From: Hippasteria phrygiana
Lineage: Eukaryota > Echinodermata > Asteroidea > Valvatida > Goniasteridae
Assembly: GCA_037893225.1 (NCBI GenBank)
Contig: JAZGUH010000361.1
Coordinates: 1,054,001-1,118,000 of the forward strand
Direction: 5' to 3'
DNA: 64,000 bases
Shown here: positions 21,660 through 31,613 of the stretch, piece after piece
Numbering within the stretch: the stretch's first letter is position 1
How the letters are laid out: each line of letters begins with the position of its first letter
Notes under the pieces: generated by a model
What the model was told of the DNA's origin: nothing
Database searches by the model: none
The model's input: the letters and a program-made list of their open reading frames with translations, nothing else
Translations under genes and position numbers: made by a program

Positions 21660-24119
21660 CTACTTCTTCGTCTTCTTCGTCTTCTTCGTCTTCTTCATCT
21701 TCCTCTTCTTCTTAGGAGGCTCAGGCTCTGACTCCTCTGTTGTGGTGTCTGTTGTGGTGGTTGTGGTAGTTGCAGAGTCCTGAAGAGATACAGCTTGGTG
21801 AAACTTTACGAAGCAGGGCCCGGGACACAGGTTTATCATGCACACTGCACAGCCACTTCTTGTTGTTTTGGCTCTTCCTGATTTCGTCACCCCATCATTT
21901 TCTAAGCACCATCTGCATCGCTTCGGGTACATTCCAGGCATCTTTGTGTTGTAGTGGCCTTGGATGTTGTGGCCTGGGACTTTTGAGGTGGCTTTGCACT
22001 GGGGGTTGGTGGATCCTCCAGCATACCCATCAATAAGCTCTGTGCCTAGCATCAAGATGAATTGGCTGTGGCTGAGTGGCTTGGTTTTCTTTTGACCACC
22101 AGTGGCATCATCATCACTGGAGCCGCCCTCTGATGCATTCACTTCTTGATGACGGTGCTTCATGTAGCAGATGTAGGCATTCACTCTGCTTATGTCCATC
22201 AAGAAGTAAAGCACTTTCTTCCACCAGAATTGGGCCTTCCTGGAGCAGGTGTAATAGGCCCGGAGTTGATCACTACGGTCCACTCCTCCCATGCTTGCCA
22301 TGTAGTCGATTGCTTGGGGCGGAGCTGGTATCACCATGGTCTTCCTGCGACCGCTGTCATCCGGTACCTTCCGTTTAACTGTATGCTGGTGTGGATCTCT
22401 CCATCCCTGATGAGCTGTGGAGAGAGTTGCCATGGCCTTGCTGTCTTTCCACATTGTGAGGACCATTTGTCCATTCTGGCGGGAGTAGAATGTTCCTCTA
22501 CAAACCTTCCTCATGCCCCTCAGCCTGCCCTTTAGGTCTACGGGCAGACCTCGACTGTTAGACTTGACAGCACCAGTGAGATAGGTATTGCGGGAGAGGA
22601 GTGTTCTGGCCAATGGGATGGATGTGTACAGGCGGTCGGTATATATATGGTGAAATCTGCCAAGGTGGTGCTTTGCCACTTTAGTTGCAATTGATGTCAT
22701 CTTTGTTTTTGGACGCAAAGGTTGTTCCATGAAATTCAGGATGGCTCCAGTAGCTGATTCTGCTATGACATAGATTTTGAACCCTACTCGGATAGGTTTA
22801 AGCGGCATGAAAACTTTCCTAAGGCTAGCTTTGTAGCCCCGGTACTTGATCATGGCTTCATCTATTGTCAACTCTCGGATAGCGTTGTAGCGGCGAATGC
22901 AGCGTCTCCGTACCTTGTCCCAGAGAGGCTGGAGGGGGTAAAGAGGATGCCTTTTCTTGAAGCAGTACTGTCTTGCTTTGTCGGCAATGAGGGCTGGATC
23001 CCTGTCTGGATCATTACATGCCATGTATGTGTTGATGACATCAAACCGGTTACGGGACATTGTGGACGCTATCATGGAATTTCGTAGGGCAAGGTGGGTG
23101 GACCAATATCCACGGTAGTTGGCCAGCTTGTTAAGGCCCATGAGGAAGAGAAGGCCGAACCAGGCTCGAATTTCTTGAATGGCGGTTCTTTTCTTTCCTG
23201 CCTCCCTCAGTTTCACGTTGGTCCATTTGACAACGGACATCATCAAAGCCAGGGGGAAGAACTGGAAGAAGTACTTCAGGGGTGACATGCTTCTTCTGAA
23301 GGTGGGCCCTGGTGGATTTTTCCCTCTAAATGGTCGCACTAACACATCAGTTAGCGTCCGTGTCCATCCATATGCATCAGGGGGGACATCTGGCTGGAGA
23401 ACGGATGGTGGGTCTGGGTCATTATCGGAATCAGGTTCCACATATTTCTTTCTTCTGCCAACCTTCTTTGGAGATGGTCGCTGCTTCTTTCTTTTTGGTG
23501 TAGGCTCTGGAATGTCACTCCCTGTCTCCTCCTCATCCTCCTCCTCATCCCCATCCTCCTCCTCATCCCCTTCCTGCTCTTCATCATCTTCCTGCTCTTC
23601 ATATTTATCCTCCTCCTCGTCATCATTCTTGTCCTCCTCCTCCCTCTCCTCATCATCATCCTCCCCATCCTCCTCTTCATACTGCTCCTCATACTCCTCC
23701 TCATAGCTGCTGTCTTCACACTGGCCATCTTCTGATGACAAAGACACACAGGCGTTGTCTAGAAACTCCTCCTCTGAGCTTTCAGAGGTCTCTGCCAGTG
23801 CCCTGTAACTACGTCCCATCCGCACCCCAGCTTCGATGGCACTCATCCGCACAGCCTGGCGTAGCTCAGCTTTCTTTGCAGCCCGAAGTTGCTCCTGGTT
23901 TTTTGCACCTCTTTTCCTCCCCTTACTTTGACTTTGCTTTTTTCCCCTGCTGCTCCCTGCAACATCATCTCTCCTTGCAAAATCTTCATCTCTCCTCTCT
24001 CTCTCGTTTTTCTTTGGCTCCTTTCTTCCTCCAGATTTACCCATGACTTTCCTCAGAAAGACTCTCGACTCCTCAGTAGATAGCGAGTGCTGAAGGTTTT
24101 TGGCTTCTCGTGAACTCAT
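21660..24119 (-). CDS. piggyBac-type transposase, single exon, 819 residues
   Basis: Uninterrupted frame of 819 codons. The N-terminal 1-110 is basic; 110-200 is a very acidic Glu/Asp run; there is a basic patch at 209-226; then the DDE_Tnp_1_7 domain from about 249. Catalytic aspartates are visible at 420 (LTIDEAMIKYRG), 495 (HHIYTDRLYTS) and 614 (MASMGGVDRSDQLR). The C-terminal zinc finger is at 735-769 (CRWCLEN...CAVCMINLCPGPC). The last 20 residues (PPKKKRKMKKTKK...) are a strong nuclear-localisation signal. It is longer than the usual 550-650 residues because of the N-terminal acidic extension. It is complete, with TTAA and end motifs in place and a TATA box upstream, so it could be active. 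It differs strongly from the neighbouring piggyBac transposase and is a separate lineage. Confidence 0.96.
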   Translation of the reverse strand: MSSREAKNLQHSLSTEESRVFLRKVMGKSGGRKEPKKNERERRDEDFARRDDVAGSSRGKKQSQSKGRKRGAKNQEQLRAAKKAELRQAVRMSAIEAGVRMGRSYRALAETSESSEEEFLDNACVSLSSEDGQCEDSSYEEEYEEQYEEEDGEDDDEEREEEDKNDDEEEDKYEEQEDDEEQEGDEEEDGDEEEDEEETGSDIPEPTPKRKKQRPSPKKVGRRKKYVEPDSDNDPDPPSVLQPDVPPDAYGWTRTLTDVLVRPFRGKNPPGPTFRRSMSPLKYFFQFFPLALMMSVVKWTNVKLREAGKKRTAIQEIRAWFGLLFLMGLNKLANYRGYWSTHLALRNSMIASTMSRNRFDVINTYMACNDPDRDPALIADKARQYCFKKRHPLYPLQPLWDKVRRRCIRRYNAIRELTIDEAMIKYRGYKASLRKVFMPLKPIRVGFKIYVIAESATGAILNFMEQPLRPKTKMTSIATKVAKHHLGRFHHIYTDRLYTSIPLARTLLSRNTYLTGAVKSNSRGLPVDLKGRLRGMRKVCRGTFYSRQNGQMVLTMWKDSKAMATLSTAHQGWRDPHQHTVKRKVPDDSGRRKTMVIPAPPQAIDYMASMGGVDRSDQLRAYYTCSRKAQFWWKKVLYFLMDISRVNAYICYMKHRHQEVNASEGGSSDDDATGGQKKTKPLSHSQFILMLGTELIDGYAGGSTNPQCKATSKVPGHNIQGHYNTKMPGMYPKRCRWCLENDGVTKSGRAKTTRSGCAVCMINLCPGPCFVKFHQAVSLQDSATTTTTTTDTTTEESEPEPPKKKRKMKKTKKTKKTKK

Positions 24120-24162
24120 GATGACTCATGTGTGAATGGGGACTAGCAGCAATTTCCAGTCA

Positions 24163-24170
24163 TATTTATA
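24163..24170 (-). promoter_or_regulatory. TATA box of the piggyBac element 2 transposase
   Basis: On the - strand the sequence reads ggggcTATAAATAtgactgg, 44-51 bases upstream of the ATG at 24119. This is a good position for a short 5' UTR and lies inside the element boundaries. Confidence 0.6.
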
Positions 24171-24924
24171 GCCCCAAAAATTGAAGTAATTTACATAAAT
24201 TACATAATATTGCATAAGTATAACTTACCTTTTATTATCCTGCAAATTAAGGTTCACTGGAATGTGTAATTTTTAACTCCAAAAAAGAATTCATGCTTTT
24301 TATCCACATATAACTTGCAAACTTACCTCTTATACAATGGTAGTGGCTACAAGAAAAAAAAAAAACAGCTGACCTTTCATGTCAGCAGTACAGTGTACAA
24401 TGTAACAAGACACTTTGTATCCTTGGCACACCAGCATTGACATTGACTTATGACTGCACCTGTATTGCACATACATAAGCAGTGTGCCCTGACTGAAGCT
24501 CTATGGAAAATGTGCATATAGCATGAGAAGTTTGAAAGTACAAAGTACATGTAACAAATAACCTGAATCCTCCAAAATCATCTTTTAGCCCAAGTCCCTA
24601 GTAACCTCAATCCTCCAAAATCCTCATGTATCACAATGAGCCTGATAACCTGGATCCTCCATATTCCTGCAGGGGCAAAAACCCCTACTAACCTCAATCC
24701 TGCAAAATCCTCCGATGTTTCAACTTCCAAATAACCTCAATCCTCCAAATTCCTCCATTTGGCAAAGAGGATTTTGGAGGATTTGGGAAGGTTAGGGTTA
24801 AAGTAGTATACAACATTAGCTTTTGTTTTTTGGGTCAAACGGATTGATCCGGGGTTTAGTATTTGTTTGGACGACGGTTGGCCAACCATCTTTGGAAATT
24901 GCTACAAAATGTCAGTTTGGTTAA

Positions 24925-25012
24925 ACAGAACAGCACACCAGGTGCCCTGATTTCACAGGATGCTCGAGACTATTCTTGACTGTCAAGTACGGTCATTCAT
25001 AATAATGAGGTA
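24925..25012. repeat. Dispersed repeat, related to 42588-42673
   Basis: cagcacaccaggtgccctgatttcacagga and following cgagactattcttgac correspond to cagcacacctggtgccatcatttcacagga at 42588. It lies within the piggyBac element 1 intron. Confidence 0.6.
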
Positions 25013-25745
25013 GTTTTTTTTTCTTGTCTGTGTGGGGTGGGGGGGGGGGGGGGGGGGGGTGGGTGGTCGCAAATGTTGTATTACCTTTAATGACAAACTG
25101 TCCATACAATGCTGTTTTTGGATGCTCATATCTAGTGTTCCCACTGAAATAAGTGCAGCCATGATTTAATTGCTGTAGGCCTTTTATCCCTAAATTCACA
25201 TAGGCCTATAAGACACAGATTGTAGTTAATATTTCTAGTATCTTACTTATCAATCTTATTCTTAGCGAACAAGTAAAAATACGGACATTCAGAAACATGT
25301 ACGAGGCTGCTGTTCATTTGTAGACCAATGTTCTTATAGGAAATTGTGATTAATATTTTGATTTCGGGGATACATGTACATTAATTAATATAAATTGTAG
25401 TTTTTAATTACATTCAAATCTCCTCCTTTTTATAGATTATTATTGCCGCCAGTCTTTTTTTAGTAATTGAATAAGGCCCAATTCAGTGGAATTGAAATGT
25501 TTTTTTTTTTCAGCATTGCATTTGCTGTCCTATCTGAACTTTGATTTGGATGCAAAATCATCACACTTGACTTTGCATACTTCAGGTACAAATTCAATAT
25601 TTTCATCAATTTCTAATTGGATTTCCATCGTATTATGCAATGCAAACTTAAACGTTCAGTGCTTTTTATGATTTTCCCCGCGAAAGAACATTAAAAAGCA
25701 AAGGTTATTACAGTAGCCCAGTAATATTTTTATAGACATGAATGA

Positions 25746-26824
25746 TAGTCCGAGTAACTTGGACCCTTCATATCGCCTTTTTTAACATTTGGACATGATC
25801 TGGCGATAGTAGGGTCCAAGTCGATTGCACAATAGAGAATGGTCAAACACAAAATCCCCCCAAAAAACATCAGAATTCAACCTTACAACGGCCACCAAAA
25901 TACTAGATACGCCACCACCTGACCAAGTGGAGTTCCGTGATCAGATAAATGTACCAAGGTTTACTTAACATCCAAATAAAAAGTGAAATTTTACCGTTTA
26001 TTTCCCAGAGACCCCCGCAGAACATGTCTTTTCGCCGTTTTGAAGTTCAAAAAGTGACTCCTCCATCTTGCATGACGTACGTCACCCTGATGCGCAGCGC
26101 CCGCATGCACCGCCCGACAACCTGCCGGCGACTGCTTCGCGAGTGGTAAAACGGTCGCTGTACGTGTTCATGTGTAGATCATAGAGTTATACATGTAGCA
26201 TGTGTAGTATATTGATTCGAGGTTTCACGCGCGTCATGAGGTAGGAAATTCTTCACGAAACAGTCGCCGGCATAAACAGGTTGTCGCGCGGTGCATGCTA
26301 GTCTTGGTTCCAAGACGTCCTTAGCGCGGTGCGACGTACAGCGCGCACGGCATGGCAGCACCCTCTAGCTACACAAACACAAACTGGCGAGAGGGCGCTG
26401 TCGGCCGGCCGTGCGCGCTATACGTCGCACCGCTAAGAACGTCTTGGAACCTAGACTAGGTGCATGCGGGCGCTGCGCATCAGGGTGACGTACGTCATGC
26501 AAGATGGAGGAGTCACTTTTTGAACTTCAAAACGGCGAAAAGACATGTTCTGCGGGGGTCTCTGGGAAATAAACGGTAAAATTTCACTTTTTATTTGGAT
26601 GTTAAGTAAACCTTGGTACATTTATCTGATCACGGAACTCCACTTGGTCAGGTGGTGGCGTATCTAGTATTTTGGTGGCCGTTGTAAGGTTGAATTCTGA
26701 TGTTTTTTGGGGGGATTTTGTGTTTGACCATTCTCTATTGTGCAATCGACTTGGACCCTACTATCGCCAGATCATGTCCAAATGTTAAAAAAGGCGATAT
26801 GAAGGGTCCAAGTTACTCGGACTA
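25746..26824. mobile_element. Long-inverted-repeat element with 9-bp target duplication (366-bp arms)
   Basis: Arms 25746-26111 and 26459-26824 are perfect inverted copies as far as I can read them, starting TAGTCCGAGTAACTTGGACC. The flanks are an identical 9-bp duplication, catgaatga (25737-25745 and 26825-26833). Each arm begins with its own small hairpin (cttggaccct...agggtccaag). No transposase is visible, so it is non-autonomous. A 9-bp duplication with long arms is typical of Mutator-like elements, but Merlin and unnamed groups cannot be excluded. A second element is inserted in the spacer at 26299-26458. Confidence 0.85.
26299..26458. mobile_element. Miniature TAGTC-ended element nested in the 25.7-26.8 kb element
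   Basis: A 160-bp inverted-repeat element starting TAGTCTTGGTTCCAAGACG and ending (reverse complement) TAGTCTAGGTTCCAAGACG. It is flanked by the perfect 9-bp duplication ggtgcatgc (26290-26298 and 26459-26467). Its ends match those of the 27053-29883 element, so it is a short derivative of that family. Confidence 0.8.
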
Positions 26825-26895
26825 CATGAATGACGGATGCGAAACATTTCGAGACTAGCCAAGTTGAACCTTTTAAGTTTTATGAACCTCCCTAC

Positions 26896-27047
26896 CTGAA
26901 GTTTGGCTTTCCCGACGAAGTTGACGAAGTTTGCATAGCTTCGCCATCACTGTCGTCAGATGTCGCTAGAGAAGATTCATCATCGGACATATCTGAACCG
27001 CTATCTGCGAAGATTTCCTCCAAAATCTTGGAAGCGTTTTCTGCCAT
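26896..27047 (-). CDS. piggyBac-type transposase, exon 1 (acidic N-terminus)
   Basis: ATG at 27047, then 50 codons (MAENASKILEEIFADSGSD..., rich in Asp, Glu and Ser) ending in AG followed by a gtaggg donor. The two-base remainder joins in frame to the acceptor at 20686, giving ...GKPNFR then CGWNKASTSY, about 563 residues in total. An acidic Ser/Asp-rich N-terminus is usual for piggyBac transposases. The intron would now be 6.2 kb, but only about 1.1 kb before two mobile elements entered it. Six bases upstream of the ATG is the end of a 2.83-kb element whose 9-bp duplication (ccatgatag) contains the start codon, so the former promoter side now lies beyond 29892. Splicing is inferred, not shown. 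Confidence 0.68.
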
Positions 27048-27052
27048 GATAG

Positions 27053-29883
27053 TAGTCTTGGTTCCAAGACGTTACTGTCTGATACTTGTCATCAACAGAG
27101 GGCGCAATTTACAGGCTGTCACCGGCGGGCGAGCGCGCGATCAATCCCGGAGTTACAGTAACGTCTTGGATATTTCTACTTTTGAGGGCGGGACCCGACT
27201 ATGGAAATCGTGGCTAAACATGCATCATTCATATCACGTGACTGGTCTGACCTCCATGGTTAAGTTTGACCGATTGCCCCAATTATGCAAAATGCGCCTG
27301 CGGTCGACGCGACGTGTAATATAATACCGTTTGAAAAAAGAACGTGGATGTACTACTTGTACAAAAGCCAAGTGTACGTACAATGTACATGTATTATGTA
27401 CAATGTACATATCCACATATGAACACTGTGGATACATGTATAGTGTACGTATATACGTACTTGAACTTCAAGTTTGAATAACTTGGAGTTTCTGATCTTT
27501 CTTGCTACGTCCCAGAATGAGATAATGACAAATTACCTGCAGGTGTGCACTTTAATCTGGGATGTTAATTAGCCAATGTAAATGAATAAATGCAGAATAG
27601 TCAAATTTAAAAATTATTTTTTATCAAAGATTGATTTTTGCCAGTCTTGTTTAATTTCATGTACAAACATGTACTGTGGTGCCGTTTTTTGCAGCCAGCC
27701 ATGGCCAGGCCCAGTATTGTATTGGATATTTCAGTCCAGTTAGTTGCATGCACAATATATTTAAAGGACGTCTTTGGTCAACTTTTGACTGAAAAACGTT
27801 TTTACTCACTTTGTCTTCAAGGTGGAGCTTAAATTCATCATTGTCTTAATTATTTATATTTCTCCCAATATAAAATTCCTCCACTAAATACATTACATTC
27901 CTACATGTGTATAGTAATCCATGTATACTAATATTTAGAAAAGTGAACATGAAGAAGAGAAGTCTGAAATAGCAAGCCCAGCAAAGCACTTAAATGCAGT
28001 GGATTTAAAATCAAAGTAGATGGTTAACTTCACTCAATTATTCTAATTCTTGAGGTAAACATAATTTTTCACTGGATAAAATGTATTTCTGTAAAGATTT
28101 AAACCATTATTGTAAAGTTACATTTATGTTAACATATACTTTACCATACTTTACTGCCACAGAGTTCATCAGAAATATGAAACACACCATTTGTTACATC
28201 TCTTTTTTCATGTATTATCAATTTCCATCCTGAAAAATAGAATTGGCAGATGTAACGGTCATTTACTACTCAGTGTAAAATAATCGACATTACATGTACA
28301 TGTACATGTGGCATTTAAAGAAATGTATAATACATTTACTTCTACAAACTGGCTGGGACGTCCTCCATTCTGAAGTCTTTTTAAGTTTATCACCTCACAT
28401 GTTTATACACCAGTGTTCTAGCTCGTACAGTGTACATGCACAATATATAATGTACATGTCATCGGGTAATACCTTCTCATAAATTTGTACCTTCACTCAA
28501 TCAAGCGCGCCTCCATGATTTGACTATATGACATGTGTGGAGACCGGGGAAAAAGGGGGGGGGGGGGGGGTATCATGAAATTTCCAAAACCAACCAACTG
28601 AAAATTTCGAAGGGGGGGGGGGGGGGGGGGTGGACACTACGCTGTTTATTACACATGTATAAATTATGGTCCATACACAAACCCAAATTTAACCCTCTTT
28701 CCGACAATTCTACTGTAATTTCCATGTGAAATTTATAATACCTAGCTCCTGGTCTATTTCAATTTTTTTCTTCTGTCTGGTTTTATTGTCTAGGGGTGAT
28801 CTTGTCATAAAGTGTGTGTGGGTGGAGATATATTCCCCATCCCCACAACCCCGAAATCTATGTTTTTGCCTTCACTTTATCAACACTTCTTCTTGTCGAC
28901 AATTTTTTGGGGATTATATTTAACTATAAAAGTTGGGCTATTATGTACGCCGTATGTATCACCATTTGTTAATCCTTTCTGATATGTTTTCCTTTGTATA
29001 CAAATTGTTGTTTAAAAAATAAATTTGAAAATGATAAATTATGACTGTAATGAAATCAATTGTGATGTAGTTCTTTTAACCAATATATGTACACCGACTA
29101 CTGCATGTATTTTTTCTATTACATGTGGAATAGTAAGCACGTAAACACACTGGCTGTCATCGAAGGTTATACTTATAGTTCTAAATTTACATTCGGAAGT
29201 ATTAAAATATACCTCACATGTTCACTCATCATCCGCACAAATATTTCGTATAGGCCTACACTTTATTTAATGTCTAAATAAACTTCAGCTGCACTACAGA
29301 AATCAGCTGCACTACAGCATGGAGGAATGGAGATACTTCGCGGATTTTAACGACACGTACGTCGTGCCTATACTACACGTCAACTTAAAAAATATTTCCC
29401 ACAGACATGACAGACTGGGTCACGCGGATCGCGTATCGCGCAATCCTTCATTCAAAACAATACAACGGTCGACGCGTCGGGGCCCGGGCCGGGCGCGGTG
29501 AATTCAAATTTCCAGACAACACAACACACATACACAAAAAAAACGCACCCAGAGGGTGATGACCGCACCGCGTCCTATTTAATCGTGCATGCTCGCCAAG
29601 TTATGAATAATTCATTTGTCAAGGTCAAACTCAATCGCTGATTGGCTCCCCCGGAAAGTCGGGGGAGAATGTCGAAAAAGTAAAGAAAAAGTTAAGACCC
29701 GCGGACAGAAATATCCAAGACCTTCGTGGAAGTGAAGAACCGAGCAAAGAACAGTAGAATCGATTCTTGTCAGAGCGCGTAATATATAGAACATTATCGA
29801 ATACAATCCGAATCGATTAACTGAGAAACAGCGCCCTCGTTCGGAAGGAAAAAAGGAACACGAAGGTCTTGGAACCAAGACTA
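27053..29883. mobile_element. 2.83-kb TAGTC-ended element inserted at a transposase start codon
   Basis: The ends are the 18-bp perfect inverted repeat TAGTCTTGGTTCCAAGAC, and the flanks are the 9-bp duplication ccatgatag (27044-27052 and 29884-29892). Each end also forms a subterminal hairpin: ccaagacgttactgt (27063-27077) with its inverse at 27156-27170 on the left, and ccaagaccttcgtg (about 29715-29728) with its inverse at 29860-29873 on the right. Both hairpins close with gatatttct. The 2.5 kb between them has no recognisable protein; it contains tacatgta repeats and two G-runs (about 28556-28570 and 28614-28630). It is presumably non-autonomous. Confidence 0.82.
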
Positions 29884-30142
29884 CCATGATAGCGGCTATA
29901 AAGTGCGCGTGGGGATGCAAACTGCCTTTCGCGCGCGTGCCTTTTCAAGTGTAAACCAACTGCACAGCGCTGCCCAAAGTGAGGGCGCTGTTCACATTTC
30001 AGTTGCAAACAATAGTAGCTCGTGCCAACAGAGAACGCTGGTCGTGTAAAGCTTATAAATTCCTGTGACAAACAAGCACGATGGTAGCGAACGTCCATGC
30101 AACATTGAGCCCAGGTGGCGCGCGCGGTATTGATAGGGTTAA

Positions 30143-31544
30143 TAGAAATCGCAATGGTTCGACCAACCGTTCAAGTAGATTTATGTATGTTAAGCAGCCC
30201 TATCTCCGAGTAACCTCCATGAGGCCGGTGTCATATGAATATCCGACTGCATGAATATCCAACTCATTTTCCCTATTATTGGTTAAACCCTCTCACGTGA
30301 CCGGCCACTCTTCCAATAATCGATTTATCGATCACTTAGGCATGTGCAATACTACCGTATTTCATAGTGCTATATATATTTACGCTACACCCGTTCACTG
30401 TGTGTACAATTCAACCCGAATGGCGTCCTCGCTTGAATGATAAGCAGCGTTGGCCTGGCGTATAACCTATTTTAGACACAGTGTTTCTAAGCCTGACAAT
30501 TTGTACAATTTGTTCCTTTATCCGCAAGGTTCAAGGTAGGGTTTTACGCTATAAAAATGTTCTTTTACGCCAACTGTACAACAAACCTAGCAACGGCCAC
30601 GATAGAACTATTTACGCGTCACAATATCGAGTCACAATACACTTTCTTACCGTTGGTGGCGCCATTTAACCTCTGTTTTGTTTTCATCCATAGGCAAAAT
30701 AGGACCTGTATTTGCAAGGCGTAGGCCCCTACAAGCAAAAGCAAAAACAAAAAATAGAAAAATTGCCAACGAGCAGGGGGGGGGGGGGGGGTTTCGACCC
30801 CAAACCCCCCTCCCCCCTGGATCCGCGCCTGGGGCCGCCCAATTGAGCTAAATTGCTATGGTTGAAAAGATCATCCATAGTAGAATATATATTTTATATG
30901 ACTATCCCTTGCAAATGCGTTGTTTTCTGAAAATCATTGAAAAAATCGGTTCCGATTTGCTTTGGAAAAATCGGCGATGTAATGATAGGCCACTCTTTCT
31001 TGACGTGGAGTGGAATCATCAGGGTCATTGAGAAACAGTACCCAAAAATAATTATAATAATTGGAACAATATTGGTCTATATATGAAAAAGAGATTTCCT
31101 TTTTGGTTGAGGGTGGATAATAAACCCCAACCCCAACAAAAAAGTTATGTGATGTTGACCAAGCTTTCAGGTGCCGGATTCACCGAGGCCCCACACCTCG
31201 GCTTACCGGCTCCCATGTAGGACTCTTCAGGGCTCGGATTCTGGTCCATCACAGATCAGACCCCGGTCCATCACACCTCCTTCCCCAGTCATCCATATAA
31301 CCCGAAGGTCTAGCACCATAAAAGGGAGGAACATGGCGGCACCCTAAGCCTTGACTGCCGATCGAGTCAGCCAAACGTGCCATGAACCTGTACGCAGATG
31401 CTTACCTGGACTTCTCGAGCGGTCCCAGCTGCACTGAGTTAATCGAGCTAGCCACAGTACAGTTGGTGTTTGGAGACGGTAAACGAATACTCATAAATAA
31501 TGACAATCACATTTCTGGCAAACAAAAAAGAGAGGAAACACTGA
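30143..31544. other. Gene-free stretch right of piggyBac element 1
   Basis: No conserved gene seen. A G run lies at about 30777-30791 beside a fragment like the CAGGGGCGGATC element end (30808-30832). A short + frame at 31382-31480 (MNLYADAYLDFSSGPSC...) ends near a gtaaac donor but is unsupported. Confidence 0.4.
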
Positions 31545-31613
31545 AAGCCTTGGAATCGAACCCTGGACTCAGGAATCGTTGACCGACTCGCTTAACCACT
31601 CGGCCACTGAGCT
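31545..31613 (-). repeat. tRNA-like sequence (minus strand), probable SINE head
   Basis: The - strand has cagtggccgagtggttaagc (A box) and cagggttcgattccaag (B box). The arms of a full cloverleaf are only partly formed. Confidence 0.55.

Larger units (their letters stand above)
20750..24797 (-). mobile_element. piggyBac-type element 2, apparently complete autonomous copy (4,048 bp)
   Basis: Flanked by TTAA (20746-20749 and 24798-24801). The left end is CCCTAACTCCCTACCCC; the right end, reverse-complemented, is CCCTAACCTTCCCAAATCC, sharing the first seven bases. Both subterminal regions (about 20780-20900 and 24560-24790) carry dispersed copies of a motif like cctgaatcctgcaaaatcctcc, in both ends' orientation. 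It contains one intact transposase frame and a TATA box. It is inserted in the intron of the piggyBac element 1 transposase. Short relatives with the same ends occur at 56453-56808, 51479-51540 and 52511-52566. Confidence 0.88.
17731..30138 (-). mobile_element. piggyBac-type element 1, complete but split by nested insertions (12.4 kb; about 4.4 kb without them)
   Basis: TTAA is present at 17727-17730 and 30139-30142. The inner ends match as inverted repeats: CCCTTTCAATACC on the left, and CCCTATCAATACC when the right end is reverse-complemented (12 of 13). The two exons of its transposase lie between them on the - strand. Three insertions are nested inside: 20750-24797 (another piggyBac, TTAA duplication), 25746-26824 (9-bp duplication) and 27053-29883 (9-bp duplication). 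Removing these and their duplications leaves about 4.4 kb, a normal size for an autonomous piggyBac. The 17731-19146 stretch would be its 3' part; no other gene is seen there, only a C-tract at about 19031-19055 next to an imperfect inverted repeat (about 19056-19105). Confidence 0.85.

Noticed and set aside
23179..23749. Ser-rich + frame and Met/Arg-rich - frame
   Set aside because: Shadow frames of the Glu/Asp-rich tract of the 819-residue transposase.
25514..25586. Possible + strand exon (LHLLSYLNFDLDAKSS) between ttttttttcag and gtacaa
   Set aside because: No partner exons, no recognised family, and it lies in the intron of an opposite-strand transposon gene.
26830..27324. 164-codon + strand frame
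   Set aside because: Its first part is the antisense of the acidic transposase exon 26896-27047, and its second part runs through the end of an inserted element.
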